Of a DNA stretch of 64,000 bases, positions 42,147 through 51,188 are shown piece after piece. The notes below the pieces were generated by a model. It did not search any database, was not told the origin of the DNA, and was given only the letters and a program-made list of their open reading frames with translations. Every line of letters begins with the position of its first letter. The first letter of the stretch is position 1. Both the position numbers and the translations under genes were made by a program. Where the stretch lies: assembly GCF_001575205.1 (NCBI RefSeq), contig NZ_LSRE01000003.1, forward strand, positions 1-64,000, in the 5' to 3' direction. This DNA is from Tsukamurella pseudospumae. GTDB lineage: Bacteria; Actinomycetota; Actinomycetes; Mycobacteriales; Mycobacteriaceae.

Positions 42147-43033
42147 CGACCACGAACGATCCGGCGAACCCACGGGCGCGAGCCGATCACGGGGCGGCCC
42201 CGGGGTACTCCCCCGGACGCACGCTGACGGTGCGCGTCGAGCTCGCCCGGCAGCTGCGGCGCCGGCGCACCCTCGTGATGGCCGCGCTCCTCGCGGCGCT
42301 GCCGATCATCCTGATCGTCGCGCTCGCCGTGGGCACCGATGACAGCGGCCGCGGCAGCGGGCGTCCTTCGATGTTCGACGTCGCGACGGCGTCGGGGCTC
42401 AACCTCATGGCGACGGTGCTCATCGCAGGGACGGGATTCCTGCTCGTGATCCCCGTTGCGCTGTTCTTCGGCGACGCCGTGGCATCCGAGGCGGACTGGT
42501 CGTCGCTGCGGTACCTCCTCGCCGCTCCCGTGCCCCGCACGCGGCTGCTGGTCACGAAGGCGATCGTCGCGCTGATCCTGTCCGTCGGTTCCGTCGCCCT
42601 CCTGGTGGCCGTGGCGCTCGTCGCGGGCACCGTCGCGTACGGCTGGGGGCCGCTGCAATCCCCGACGGGCCTGTCGCTGCCCGCCGGGGAAGCACTGTGG
42701 CGGCTACTGCTGGCCGCGGCCTTCATCATCGGGTCCGAGCTGGCGACCGCCGGTCTCGCGCTGTGGCTCTCGACCCGCACCGACGCGCCGCTGGCCGCGG
42801 TGGGCGGCGCCGTCGGACTCACCGTGATCGGCAGCGTGCTCGACCAGGTGACCGCGCTCGGCGGCCTCCGGGCCGCGCTCCCGGCGCACTGGCAGTACGC
42901 GTGGACCGACCTGCTGCAGCCGAGCATCGAGTGGTCGGCGATGGTCTCGGGCGTCTCCCTGTCCGTCAGCATCGCCATCGTCTTCTTCGCCCTCGCCGTC
43001 CGCGGTTTCCGGACCAAGGACGTCGTGAGCTGA
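42143..43033 (+). CDS. ABC-2 type permease, partner of the hydrolase-ATPase fusion
   Basis: A 296-residue integral membrane protein with about six hydrophobic segments, starting at ATG 42143 and overlapping the previous stop by 4 bp. After a polar N-terminus it has the ABC-2 permease layout (VELARQLRRRRTLVMAALLA, FGDAVASEADWSSLRYLLA, APVPRTRLLVTKAIVALIL). It would form the transmembrane path driven by the ATPase half of the preceding fusion. Substrate unknown; the external hydrolase suggests a peptide or ester that is processed on the outer side. Confidence 0.85.
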
Positions 43034-43057
43034 CATCAGGACGGCACCCTTCACCAT

Positions 43058-43077
43058 CCTTATTGTCAAAAATAAGG
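43058..43077. terminator. AT-rich inverted repeat after the permease gene
   Basis: CCTTATT and its exact complement AATAAGG flank a 6-base loop, 25 bp after the permease stop. The stem is weak and AT-rich compared with other hairpins here, so it may equally be an operator for the following Fic gene. Confidence 0.4.
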
Positions 43078-43113
43078 AAAAGTTCAATTTAACTAGCCGC
43101 TGAACCGTGCAAT

Positions 43114-43144
43114 ACTTGACAAGTAACCCACTTTTGCCACTTAT
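43114..43144 (+). promoter_or_regulatory. Promoter with palindromic operator for the Fic gene
   Basis: TTGACA (43116-43121) and ACTTAT (43139-43144) are spaced by 17 bp, a near-ideal sigma-A-like promoter. An 11-bp palindrome, ACTTG-A-CAAGT (43114-43124), covers the -35 box. The surrounding 43050-43150 is markedly AT-rich for this window. The Fic start codon is at 43158. Confidence 0.5.
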
Positions 43145-43157
43145 TGGGAGGTGCATC

Positions 43158-44384
43158 GTGGCCTACCGCACGCTCAGATCGGTCTTTCACCAGCGCGACA
43201 TCTCCGGAGCGGATGCCGAGGAGGCGTCGCGGAGGGCCTCACCCGCTGCGCTCTCGTGGGAGTTCCGCATCGGCGAACACTCACTGTTCTGCTTGACGAC
43301 GCCGCGAATCACGGCGCTGACCGAGCGGATCATGGTGCTCGACGCACGCGTGGCGGAGACCTGGGCCGAACTCCTTCCTATCGCCCGGAATCACTACTTC
43401 TCGTCGATGATCATCGAGGAGATTCAGGCGACCAACGAGATGGAGAACGTCCACTCGACGCGCCGCGAGATCGCCGACGCCCTGGAGTCGCTGACGGATG
43501 AGCCGGCGGGCGATCGCCGCTTCCGGGAGATGGTCCGCTTGTACGCCGCACTGGGCGATCGAAGCGTGTCCGCTCCGGGCACCCTCGATGACGTCCGCGA
43601 TCTGTACGACGCCGTCACGCGAGGTGAGGTCGACCCGGGCGATGCGCCGGACGGGGCACGGTTCCGTGCCGACATCGTCAGGATCACCTCGGGGCAGAAG
43701 GTGGTCCACACGGGTGTGGTGCCCGAGGCCGCTATCGACGCAGGTCTGACCGTCATGCTCGCCCAACGCCGCGACGACGAGGTCCCCCACCTCATCCGTG
43801 CGGCCATCGCGCACCTGATCTTCGAGGTCGTTCACCCCTTCTACGACGGCAACGGCAGGACCGGTCGCTTCCTGCTGGCGCTCGACCTCGCCGAGAGGCT
43901 CTCGCCGATCTCGTGGTTCGCGTTGTCAGCGACCATCTTCGACAACCGCGACCGGTACTACCAGGCGTTCGCCGATGCCGAACATCCGCTGAACCGCGCC
44001 GATGCGACGCCGTTCGTCGAGACGATGCTGGAGATCGTCGCGGAGTCGCTGCACCGCGTCACGACCGACCTCGCCGACCGGAGGGCGGCGCTCGACGCGC
44101 TGACCGATGCCGTGGGCGCGATCGCGCCGGCCCGCGTACCCGTCGACGACGACCACCGGGGAATCCTCTCTGCGCTTGGACAAGTGGCACTGTTCGGGTT
44201 CACCGGCGCCGTCACGCTCGACGAACTCACAGACGCCGGACCTCGTTCCAAACGCACCGTCAGGACCAAGACCCAGTTCCTCGTCGATGCAGGGCTGATC
44301 GAAGTCGTATCGCTGAGACCGTTGCGGTTCCGGCTCAGCACGGCAGGGCGAGAACTGTGCGCGATCGACGGCGCGACGGTGTGA
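43158..44384 (+). CDS. Fic-domain protein with N-terminal inhibitory motif
   Basis: A 408-residue protein. The Fic motif HPFYDGNGRTGR is complete, with the catalytic His, so AMP transfer to a hydroxyl of a target protein is expected. About 170 residues earlier ISSMIIEEIQATNEMENVHS contains TNEMEN, matching the (S/T)xxxE(G/N) autoinhibitory motif, so this is a class II (self-inhibited) Fic protein. A C-terminal winged-helix-like region (TVRTKTQFLVDAGLIEVVSL) may bind DNA. GTG 43158 has GGGAGG upstream. The gene has its own AT-rich promoter, and its neighbours are not toxin-antitoxin genes. Target protein unknown. Confidence 0.85.
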   Translation: MAYRTLRSVFHQRDISGADAEEASRRASPAALSWEFRIGEHSLFCLTTPRITALTERIMVLDARVAETWAELLPIARNHYFSSMIIEEIQATNEMENVHSTRREIADALESLTDEPAGDRRFREMVRLYAALGDRSVSAPGTLDDVRDLYDAVTRGEVDPGDAPDGARFRADIVRITSGQKVVHTGVVPEAAIDAGLTVMLAQRRDDEVPHLIRAAIAHLIFEVVHPFYDGNGRTGRFLLALDLAERLSPISWFALSATIFDNRDRYYQAFADAEHPLNRADATPFVETMLEIVAESLHRVTTDLADRRAALDALTDAVGAIAPARVPVDDDHRGILSALGQVALFGFTGAVTLDELTDAGPRSKRTVRTKTQFLVDAGLIEVVSLRPLRFRLSTAGRELCAIDGATV

Positions 44385-44393
44385 CCCCGGCCG

Positions 44394-44429
44394 GCCCGCT
44401 CCGGCCGGATTGTTCTGGCCGGAGCGGGC
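44394..44429. terminator. Strong hairpin between the convergent Fic and dehydrogenase genes
   Basis: A perfect 13-bp stem, GCCCGCTCCGGCC with its complement GGCCGGAGCGGGC, with a 10-base loop. It starts 10 bp after the Fic stop and ends 8 bp before the end of the dehydrogenase gene on the other strand, so it can end both transcripts. Confidence 0.75.
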
Positions 44430-44436
44430 GTGAGCG

Positions 44437-45858
44437 TCACGCCGACGGGGCGAAGGATCCAGCGGCGCCCTTGATCGCGACGGGCTGCGCGCACTCGAGC
44501 AGGCCGGCGCGGGCGAACTCGACGCCGTAGCCGGACTGCTTGGCGCCGCCGAAGGGCACGCGCGGATCGATGGCGCCGTGCTCGTTGATCCACACCGTCC
44601 CCGCGTCCAGGCGGAGCGCCACGTCGCGGGCCCGCTCGGGCGACGGGGTCCACACGGACGCACCGAGACCGACGTCGAGGCCGTTCGCCCATGCGACCGC
44701 CTCGTCGAGGCTCGAGTAGCGGATGATCGGCAGCGCCGGCCCGAACTGCTCGCGGGCCACGAGCGGGTTGTCGTTGGGCAGGTCGGCGACGAGCGTCGTC
44801 GGGTAGAAGTTGCCGGGCGCCGACGGATCCGGATCACCGCCGATCAGGACGCGGCCGCCGCCCGCCTTCGCCTCGTCGACCAGGCCGGCGACGATGTCGT
44901 ACTGCTTGCGGTTCTGCAGCGGGCCGAGCACGTTCTGCTCGTCGAGGCCGACGCCCATCGGCATGGCCCCCGCGACCTTGGTGAGCTCCTCGCACACGGC
45001 GTCGTAGAGCGCGTCGGGCACGTAGAGCCGCTTGAGCGCGGCGCAGGTCTGGCCGGTGTTGATGAACGCGCCCCAGAACAGTCCCTCGGCGATCGCGGCG
45101 GGGTCCGCGTCGTCAAGCACGATCCCGGCGTCGTTGCCGCCGAGCTCGACGGTGACCCGCTTCACCGAGTCGGCGGAGGCGCGGATGATCGCCTTGCCCG
45201 TCACAGTGGAGCCGGTGAACATCAGCTTGTCGATGCCCGGGTGGGTGGAGAGCGCCTCGCCGACCTCGCGGCCGCCGGGAACCGCGATGAGCACGTCGGC
45301 CGGGAGCACGGTGTTGAGCACGTGCGCCAGCGCGAGCACGGACAGCGGCGTGAACTCGCTGGGCTTGAGCACCACCGTGTTCCCCATCCGCAGCGCGGGC
45401 GCCAACTGCCAGATCGAGATCATCATCGGCCAGTTCCACGGTCCGATCGCGCCGACGACGCCCAGCGGGCGGTGGTGGATCTCGGCGTAGGTCTCACCGT
45501 CGTCCACCGCGACCTCCGGCTCGAGCGGCACGGCGAGGGTGGCACGCAGCCAGGTGGCGCAGGCCTCCAGCTCGAATCGGGCGTTCGGCCCGTTGAGCGG
45601 CTTGCCCTGTTCGCGGGACAGCAGGACGGCGAGCTCCTCCGCGTTCGCCTCGATCGCGTCGGCGGCCGCGCCGAGCACCTCGACGCGGCCGGCGTCGCCG
45701 CGCGCGGCCCAGGCGGGCTGCGCGGCGCGGGCGGCGGCGACGGCGGAGTCCAGTTCGGCAACGCCGAGTTCGGCGACGCGGCCCACGGCCTCACCCGTCG
45801 CGGGGTCGAGGACGGTGCGTCCGCCGGTGGCGGGGGTGATGGCGTCGAGGATGGTCAT
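44437..45858 (-). CDS. NAD(P)-dependent aldehyde dehydrogenase
   Basis: A 473-residue aldehyde dehydrogenase. Signatures: GAIGPWNWPMMISIWQLAPA, VVLKPSEFTPLS, FTGSTVTGKAI, the catalytic Glu in VELGGNDAGIV and the catalytic Cys in NTGQTCAALKRL. Length is that of the standard single-domain family. It starts at ATG 45858 with CGGAGC upstream, 49 bp after the GMC oxidoreductase gene on the same strand. The pair probably turns an alcohol into an acid by two steps. The substrate (choline-like, glycol-like or other) cannot be read from the sequence. Confidence 0.88.
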   Translation of the reverse strand: MTILDAITPATGGRTVLDPATGEAVGRVAELGVAELDSAVAAARAAQPAWAARGDAGRVEVLGAAADAIEANAEELAVLLSREQGKPLNGPNARFELEACATWLRATLAVPLEPEVAVDDGETYAEIHHRPLGVVGAIGPWNWPMMISIWQLAPALRMGNTVVLKPSEFTPLSVLALAHVLNTVLPADVLIAVPGGREVGEALSTHPGIDKLMFTGSTVTGKAIIRASADSVKRVTVELGGNDAGIVLDDADPAAIAEGLFWGAFINTGQTCAALKRLYVPDALYDAVCEELTKVAGAMPMGVGLDEQNVLGPLQNRKQYDIVAGLVDEAKAGGGRVLIGGDPDPSAPGNFYPTTLVADLPNDNPLVAREQFGPALPIIRYSSLDEAVAWANGLDVGLGASVWTPSPERARDVALRLDAGTVWINEHGAIDPRVPFGGAKQSGYGVEFARAGLLECAQPVAIKGAAGSFAPSA

Positions 45859-45907
45859 GATGTGCTCCGTTCGGGAGTGAAGGTAGAGGGTTCGGGCAGA
45901 GCGGAAT

Positions 45908-47425
45908 TCAGGCGCCGAGCAGCAGGTCTGCGGCCTTCTCGCCGACCATGATCGCGGGCGCATTGGTGTTGCCGCGGGGTACGACGGGCATGATCGACGC
46001 GTCGGCGACGCGCAGCCCGGTCACTCCGCGCACGCGCAGGGCGGGGTCGACGACGGCATCGTCGCCGATGCCCATCGCGCAGGTGCCGACCTGGTGATGG
46101 TAGGTGCCGGCGAGGCGGCGGACCATGTCGCGCAGGGCATCCCGGTCGGCCGGCTCGTGGGCCGGGACGTACTCCGTGGGCCGGAAGTCCGCGAAGGCGT
46201 CCTGGGAGCCGATCTCGCGGCACAGGATCACGGCGTCGACCAGCGCCTCCACGTCGTAGTCGTCGGCGAGGATGTTCGGGTCGACGAGCGGCGCGGCGGC
46301 CGGATCGGACGAGGCGAGACGCAGCGCGCCGCGCGAGCGCGGGGCCACGAGCCCCGGCGCGATCGTGTAGCCCTCGGCGGGCGCGTCACCGCCGTCGGTG
46401 GGGTACGGCAGGTGCAGGAACAGCGGCTGCAGGTCCGGCGCGGCATCGTCCGTCTGCTGTGAGTGCGCGAACAGCTGCGCCTCGAGCAGGTTGTTCCGGC
46501 CGGGGACGAGTTCCTCCGCAGTGGCGTAGAGGTTGCCGACCAGGAGGTGGTCGTGCAGGTTCTTGCCCACGCCCGGGAGATCGACGAGGGTGTCGAGGCC
46601 GACGGCGGACAGGTCGGCGCGGTCGCCGATACCGGAGAGTTGCAGGATCTTCGGCGATCCGATGGCACCCGCGGACAAGACGATCTCGGCGCTCGCGCGG
46701 GCGGTGCGCAGCTCGCCGTCGACGACGTACTCGACCGCGTCCGCGCGGGCACCGTCGAGCACGATCCGCGTGACGAGGGCACCGGTGGTGACCGTCAGCA
46801 GCGGGGAGTCGAGAACGGGCGCGACGAAGGCCTGCCAGGCGCTGTGCCGCCGGCCGTCCTTGATCGTCGCGTGGTTGAAGCCGACGCCCTCCATGAGGTC
46901 GCCGTTGAAGTCGTCGGTGGGCTTGTGGCCCACGGCGATCGCCGCATCCACGAAGGCCTGCGCCGCGGGGTGCCGGTCGCGGAGCACGGACACGTGCAGC
47001 GGGCCGCCCGCGCCGTGCCAGGCCGAAGCGCCGTCCTCGTGATCCTCGCTGCGCTTGAACAGCTCGAGCACCGTGTCCCAGCCCCAGCCCTCGTTTCCGG
47101 CGGCCTCCCAGGCGTCGTAGTCGTCCCTGTGGCCGCGGATGTAGATCATGCCGTTCAGCGAGCTCGAACCACCGAGCACCTTCCCCCGCGGCCAGAACAG
47201 CTCCCGGCCGGCGGCGTGCCGCTGCTCGGTGGTCATCACCGCCCAGTCGTTGGGGCCGGTCAACAGGGCGGGCCAGCCCTGGGGGCTGTGGATGTTCGGA
47301 TCGGTGTCCGCGGCGCCCGCCTCGATGACGTGCACGCTGTGACCGGCGTCGACGAGCCGCCGGGCCAGGGCGCTGCCGGCGGACCCGGCGCCGATGATGA
47401 CGTAATCGCTTTCCCGTGGGGACAT
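45908..47425 (-). CDS. GMC-family FAD oxidoreductase
   Basis: A 505-residue glucose-methanol-choline oxidoreductase. FAD-binding YVIIGAGSAGSALARRL at the N-terminus, GGSSSLNGMIYIRGH, an Asn-His pair near the C-terminus (HHQVGTCAMG and GNTNAPAIMVGEKAA) and KVLGG. It oxidises an alcohol, choline or related substrate to the aldehyde, which the downstream dehydrogenase would take further. The start is ATG 47425 with GAGGAG upstream. It is divergent from the AraC-type regulator gene. Confidence 0.88.
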   Translation of the reverse strand: MSPRESDYVIIGAGSAGSALARRLVDAGHSVHVIEAGAADTDPNIHSPQGWPALLTGPNDWAVMTTEQRHAAGRELFWPRGKVLGGSSSLNGMIYIRGHRDDYDAWEAAGNEGWGWDTVLELFKRSEDHEDGASAWHGAGGPLHVSVLRDRHPAAQAFVDAAIAVGHKPTDDFNGDLMEGVGFNHATIKDGRRHSAWQAFVAPVLDSPLLTVTTGALVTRIVLDGARADAVEYVVDGELRTARASAEIVLSAGAIGSPKILQLSGIGDRADLSAVGLDTLVDLPGVGKNLHDHLLVGNLYATAEELVPGRNNLLEAQLFAHSQQTDDAAPDLQPLFLHLPYPTDGGDAPAEGYTIAPGLVAPRSRGALRLASSDPAAAPLVDPNILADDYDVEALVDAVILCREIGSQDAFADFRPTEYVPAHEPADRDALRDMVRRLAGTYHHQVGTCAMGIGDDAVVDPALRVRGVTGLRVADASIMPVVPRGNTNAPAIMVGEKAADLLLGA

Positions 47426-47537
47426 TCCCGCTCCTCGCTGTTCCGTCCGACCCGCTCGGCCGCTGGAATCCAGCCTGGCGTCGCCACGGTCGCGGGACAT
47501 TGGCCTGACCCGCAGGCCGGTGTGCCCCAGGCGCGGA

Positions 47538-47557
47538 AACGTGATGCGGGTCACGTT
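47538..47557. promoter_or_regulatory. 20-bp inverted repeat between the GMC and AraC-type genes
   Basis: AACGTGA, a 6-base centre, and its complement TCACGTT. It lies about 110 bp from the GMC start and 47 bp from the regulator start, a typical position for a shared operator. Binding by the AraC-type protein is not shown; AraC sites are more often direct repeats. Confidence 0.4.
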
Positions 47558-47604
47558 CGCGCCCCGATCTGTGGTGACATGGAGGGGTACGAAGGAGGCG
47601 CGCG

Positions 47605-48630
47605 ATGGGCACAGGTGCGGTCGAGGTCTTCGACGCCGCGTCCCTCGCGGCGCCGGACCGGTTCGACGCCTGGCAGGAGGCGGTGAACGCGGCGTTCGTG
47701 CCGCTCCGCGCCGCCCCGTACGGCGACGGTCCTTCGTCCCCCGCACTGCTCGGGCCGCGCGGTTCCGGGTACGACGGTGCCGCAGGCTTCCGCGGGCTGG
47801 TACGCAGCCAGGACCTCGGTGCGGCGGCGGCCACGGAGGTCGCGGGCGGACCGGTCACCGTGTGGCGCGACCGCGCCGCCATCGCGGATGCGGATCCCGG
47901 GGTGTACAAGCTCGGGGTCCAGCTGCACGGGTACAGCGTGCTCACCCAGGACGGTCGCGAGGCGGCCCTCACGCCGGGTGACCTGGCCATCTACGACACG
48001 ACGCGGGCGTACTCACTCGACTTCGCCGACGAGTTCAGCATGTTCGTGTTGTTGATCCCGCGGGATCGGCTGGGGCTCACGCCCCGGCAGGTCGCGGGGC
48101 TCACAGCGCAGCGGATCTCGGGCCGGCACGGGCTCGGCGCGCTCGCATCGTCGCTGCTCACCGGCCTCGGCCGGCAACTGCGCACGGGCGGCGTGGACCC
48201 CGACCCGCGGGCAGTGCACGCGGTCCTGGAGCTGGTGGACGCGACGTTGATGCGCCGGCTCGAGCCGGCGGAAGCGGTCCCCACCGCCGATGTCGTGTTC
48301 GCCGGCGCCACCGCCTACATCGACGCGCACCTCGGCCTGCCGGGGCTGAGCGTGGAGGAGGTGGCCGCCGCCCAGCACGTGTCGGTACGCTACCTGCAGC
48401 AGCTGTTCGCGGACCGCGGGTCGACGCCGAGCGCCTGGATCCGCCGGCGCCGGATCGATGAGGTGAGCGCGGCGCTCGCCGACCCGGCGCAGGCCGTGCG
48501 GCCGGTCGCCGCGATCGGCGCGCGATGGGGATTCCCCGACGCCTCCGGCTTCGCTCGGACGTTCAAGGCGGCGACGGGCACGAGCCCCGGCGAGTACCGC
48601 ACCCGGCACCTCGGCACCGCCACGGGCTGA
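47605..48630 (+). CDS. AraC-family transcriptional regulator
   Basis: A 341-residue regulator. An N-terminal sensing domain of the AraC_binding_2 kind (residues about 1-200, VYKLGVQLHGYSVLTQDGRE, TPGDLAIYDTTRAYSL) is followed by two helix-turn-helix units, the second with LQQLFADRGSTPSAWIRRRR and GFPDASGFARTFKAATG. It is divergent from the GMC oxidoreductase/aldehyde dehydrogenase genes and is the likely control of that pair, by position only. The start is ATG 47605 with AGGAGG upstream. Confidence 0.85.
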   Translation: MGTGAVEVFDAASLAAPDRFDAWQEAVNAAFVPLRAAPYGDGPSSPALLGPRGSGYDGAAGFRGLVRSQDLGAAAATEVAGGPVTVWRDRAAIADADPGVYKLGVQLHGYSVLTQDGREAALTPGDLAIYDTTRAYSLDFADEFSMFVLLIPRDRLGLTPRQVAGLTAQRISGRHGLGALASSLLTGLGRQLRTGGVDPDPRAVHAVLELVDATLMRRLEPAEAVPTADVVFAGATAYIDAHLGLPGLSVEEVAAAQHVSVRYLQQLFADRGSTPSAWIRRRRIDEVSAALADPAQAVRPVAAIGARWGFPDASGFARTFKAATGTSPGEYRTRHLGTATG

Positions 48631-48633
48631 GCC

Positions 48634-49050
48634 TCAGGCGCCGCCGGGAATGACCCGGCTGTCGCCGCGGAACTCGGCGATCACGTCGTCCCCGCGGCGC
48701 ACCGTCACGTCGTAGAGACCGTTGCGGCCGAACCGCTCTCGCTCGACCGCCGTGGCGGTGAGCACGTCGCCGAGTCGCGTCGCGCGCAGGAACCGGATAT
48801 CCGCCCGCGCGGCGACGGCCGCGTCGCCGCGGGAGTTGCAGGCGAGGGCGAAGGTGGTGTCGGCGAGCAGGAAGACGTAGCCGCCGTGGGTGATCCCGTG
48901 GCCGTTGACCATCGTCTCCCCCACCGTCACCGTCGTGGTCGCGGCCCCGGGCCGCAGGTCGGCGATCTCGATGCCGAGGGCGCGGGAGGCGCTGTCGGCC
49001 AAGAACATCGACTGGGCGGGCTCGCAGTCGCCGCTCACCGCCGCACTCAT
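48634..49050 (-). CDS. paaI: Hotdog-fold thioesterase (PaaI-type)
   Basis: A 138-residue hotdog-fold protein. VNGHGITHGGYVFLLADTTFA carries the PaaI-type acyl-CoA thioesterase motif (HGG...D). It is the usual companion of phenylacetate catabolism, removing CoA from dead-end ring-oxidised intermediates. It overlaps the end of the paaZ frame (start 49050, paaZ end 49047: an ATGA-type overlap), so the pair is one transcript on the minus strand. Confidence 0.87.
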   Translation of the reverse strand: MSAAVSGDCEPAQSMFLADSASRALGIEIADLRPGAATTTVTVGETMVNGHGITHGGYVFLLADTTFALACNSRGDAAVAARADIRFLRATRLGDVLTATAVERERFGRNGLYDVTVRRGDDVIAEFRGDSRVIPGGA

Positions 49051-51101
49051 GCCGGCTCGCCGCCGTCCCGGGTCTTGGCGACCAGGGTCAGCACGTCGTA
49101 GGTGGCGACGGGCGAGTCGTCCTGGTTGGTGACCACCGCGTCCCAGCGGACCTCGCCGTAGTCGGCGCCGCTGCGCGGGGTGATCTGCTTCGCGGTGAGG
49201 GTCACCGTGAGCGCGTCGTCCGCGCGCACGGGGGTCAGGAAGCGCAGGGAGTCGACGCCGAAGTTGGCCAGCACGGGGCCCGGCGCGGGGTCGACGAACA
49301 GGCCGGCCGCCAGGGAGACCACGAGGTAGCCGTGCGCCACGATGCCGCCGAACAGCGGATTCGCGGCGGCCGCCTCGGGATCGGTGTGGGCGTAGAAGGT
49401 GTCCCCGGTGAACTCGGCGAAGTGGCCGATGTCCGCCAGGCTGACGGTGCGCGGCCCGCCGACGATCGTGTCGCCGATCTTCAGCTCCGCCAGGGACTTG
49501 CGGAACGGGTGCTCGTCACCCTCCGTCCGGGGCGCCCCGGCGACCCATTGCCCGGTGGTCGCGGCGAGCACGGCCGGGGTGCCCTGGATCGCGGTGCGCT
49601 GCATGTGGTGCAGGACGCCGCGGATGCCGCCGAGTTCCTCACCGCCACCGGCGCGGCCGGGGCCGCCGTGCACGAGGACGGGCAGGGGCGAGCCGTGGCC
49701 CGTCGACTCGCGGGCGTCCTCGGCGTTGAGCACCAGGAGCCGCCCGTGGAAGGGCGCGATGCCCAGGAGCACCTCGCGGGCCAGTTGCGGGTCCGCGGTG
49801 ACGAGCGAGGCGACGAGGCTGCCGCCGCCGCGGGCGACCAGCTCGATCGCGTGCGCGGTGTCGCGGTAGCCGATGACGGTGGCGACGGGGCCGAAGGCCT
49901 CGATCTCGTGAACGTCGGGGGCCTCGGGATCGGTGCTGCGCAGCAACATCGGCGGCAGGTAGGCGCCGGTCGCGGCGTCGCCGCCGACCACGGTGAAATC
50001 GTCCGGGTCGCCCGAGACCAGCTCCGCCGCGCCGCGGAGCTTGTCGACGGCGGCGAGCACGTCGGTGCGCTGGGACAGGGAGACGACGGGGCCCATCGTG
50101 ACGCCCTCGGCGCCGGGCGCGCCGACGACGACGCGCTCGAGCCGGGCGCGGGCCGCCTCGACGACGGCGCCCACCATCGCCTCGGGCACGAGCGCGCGGC
50201 GGATCGCGGTGCACTTCTGCCCGGCCTTGACCGTCATCTCGGTGGTGAGCTGCTTGATGTACAAGTCGAATTCGGGGGCGTCGGTGGTGACATCGGCGCC
50301 GAGGACGGAAGCGTTGAGCGAGTCCGCCTCGGCGGTGAAGTGCACGCTGCGCTCGACGAGCACGGGGTGCGCACGGAGCTTGGCCGCAGTGTGCGCGGAT
50401 CCGGTGAAGGCGACGGAGTCCTGCCCGCCGAGACTGTCGAGCAGCGGGGCCGGGTCGCCGCACAGCAGCTGCACGGATCCCTCGGGCAGGAGCCCGGATT
50501 CGATGATCCGGCGGAACACCAGCTCGGTGAGATAGGAGGTCTGGGTGGCGGGCTTGACGATGCTCGGCACGCCGGCGAGGAAGGCGGGCGCGAGCTTCTC
50601 GAGGAAGCCCCAGACGGGGAAGTTGTAGGCGTTGATCTGGACCGCGACGCCGCGGCGCGCAGTGAACACGTGCCTGGCCAGGAAGGTGCCCTTCTTGCCG
50701 AGCTGCTCGACGGGGCCGTCCAGGTACACGGTGTCGTTGGGCAGTTCGCGCTTGGCCTTGCTCGCGTAGCTGAGCAGGGTCCCGAAGCCGCCGTCGATGT
50801 CGACGCCGGAGTCGCGCTCCGTGGCGCCGGTGCGCGCGGACTCGGCGTAGAACTCGGCCTTTCCCGCCATCAGCGTGAGACCCAGCGCTTTCAGGGCCGC
50901 GGCGCGCTCGTGGAAGGTGAGCGCGGCGAGCGCGGGCCCGCCCGTCTCGCGGGCGTACGCGGCCATCGCGGAGACGTCCAGACCCGTCGACGAGACCCGC
51001 GCGACCTCGGCACCGTCGACGGGGCTGAGCACCGCCCGCCCCTCGTCGGTAGCCCGGTGCCACCGGCCCAGCGCGTAGCTCTCCACCATCCTGCTATCCA
51101 T
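49047..51101 (-). CDS. paaZ: PaaZ, bifunctional aldehyde dehydrogenase/enoyl-CoA hydratase
   Basis: A 684-residue fusion. Residues about 1-520 are an aldehyde dehydrogenase (QINAYNFPVWGFLEKLAP, FTGSAHTAAKL, catalytic Cys in GQKCTAIRRALVPEAM). Residues about 530-684 are an (R)-specific MaoC-type hydratase (LADIGHFAEFTGDTFYAH, FGGIVAHGYLVVSLAAGLF). It opens the oxepin ring of phenylacetyl-CoA catabolism and oxidises the resulting aldehyde. ATG 51101 gives the best start with GGGAGC upstream; TTG 51104 is possible. A TetR-type operator lies 15 bp upstream. Confidence 0.92.
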   Translation of the reverse strand: MDSRMVESYALGRWHRATDEGRAVLSPVDGAEVARVSSTGLDVSAMAAYARETGGPALAALTFHERAAALKALGLTLMAGKAEFYAESARTGATERDSGVDIDGGFGTLLSYASKAKRELPNDTVYLDGPVEQLGKKGTFLARHVFTARRGVAVQINAYNFPVWGFLEKLAPAFLAGVPSIVKPATQTSYLTELVFRRIIESGLLPEGSVQLLCGDPAPLLDSLGGQDSVAFTGSAHTAAKLRAHPVLVERSVHFTAEADSLNASVLGADVTTDAPEFDLYIKQLTTEMTVKAGQKCTAIRRALVPEAMVGAVVEAARARLERVVVGAPGAEGVTMGPVVSLSQRTDVLAAVDKLRGAAELVSGDPDDFTVVGGDAATGAYLPPMLLRSTDPEAPDVHEIEAFGPVATVIGYRDTAHAIELVARGGGSLVASLVTADPQLAREVLLGIAPFHGRLLVLNAEDARESTGHGSPLPVLVHGGPGRAGGGEELGGIRGVLHHMQRTAIQGTPAVLAATTGQWVAGAPRTEGDEHPFRKSLAELKIGDTIVGGPRTVSLADIGHFAEFTGDTFYAHTDPEAAAANPLFGGIVAHGYLVVSLAAGLFVDPAPGPVLANFGVDSLRFLTPVRADDALTVTLTAKQITPRSGADYGEVRWDAVVTNQDDSPVATYDVLTLVAKTRDGGEPA

Positions 51102-51115
51102 CAAGCACGCTCCCT

Positions 51116-51139
51116 ATTACCGTATGTTCGGTCGGTAAT
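51116..51139. promoter_or_regulatory. PaaR-type operator upstream of paaZ
   Basis: A perfect 7-bp inverted repeat, ATTACCG and CGGTAAT, 10 bp apart. On the minus strand it reads TTACCGACCGAA followed by CATACGGTAAT, sharing its first 12 bases exactly with the site at 51845. It overlaps the region of the paaZI promoter. The regulator is most likely the TetR protein encoded just beyond it. Confidence 0.65.
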
Positions 51140-51188
51140 CAGGGTGGCCCGGGACACCCGTCCGTGTCAAGACCCGACGCCGCGCTGC

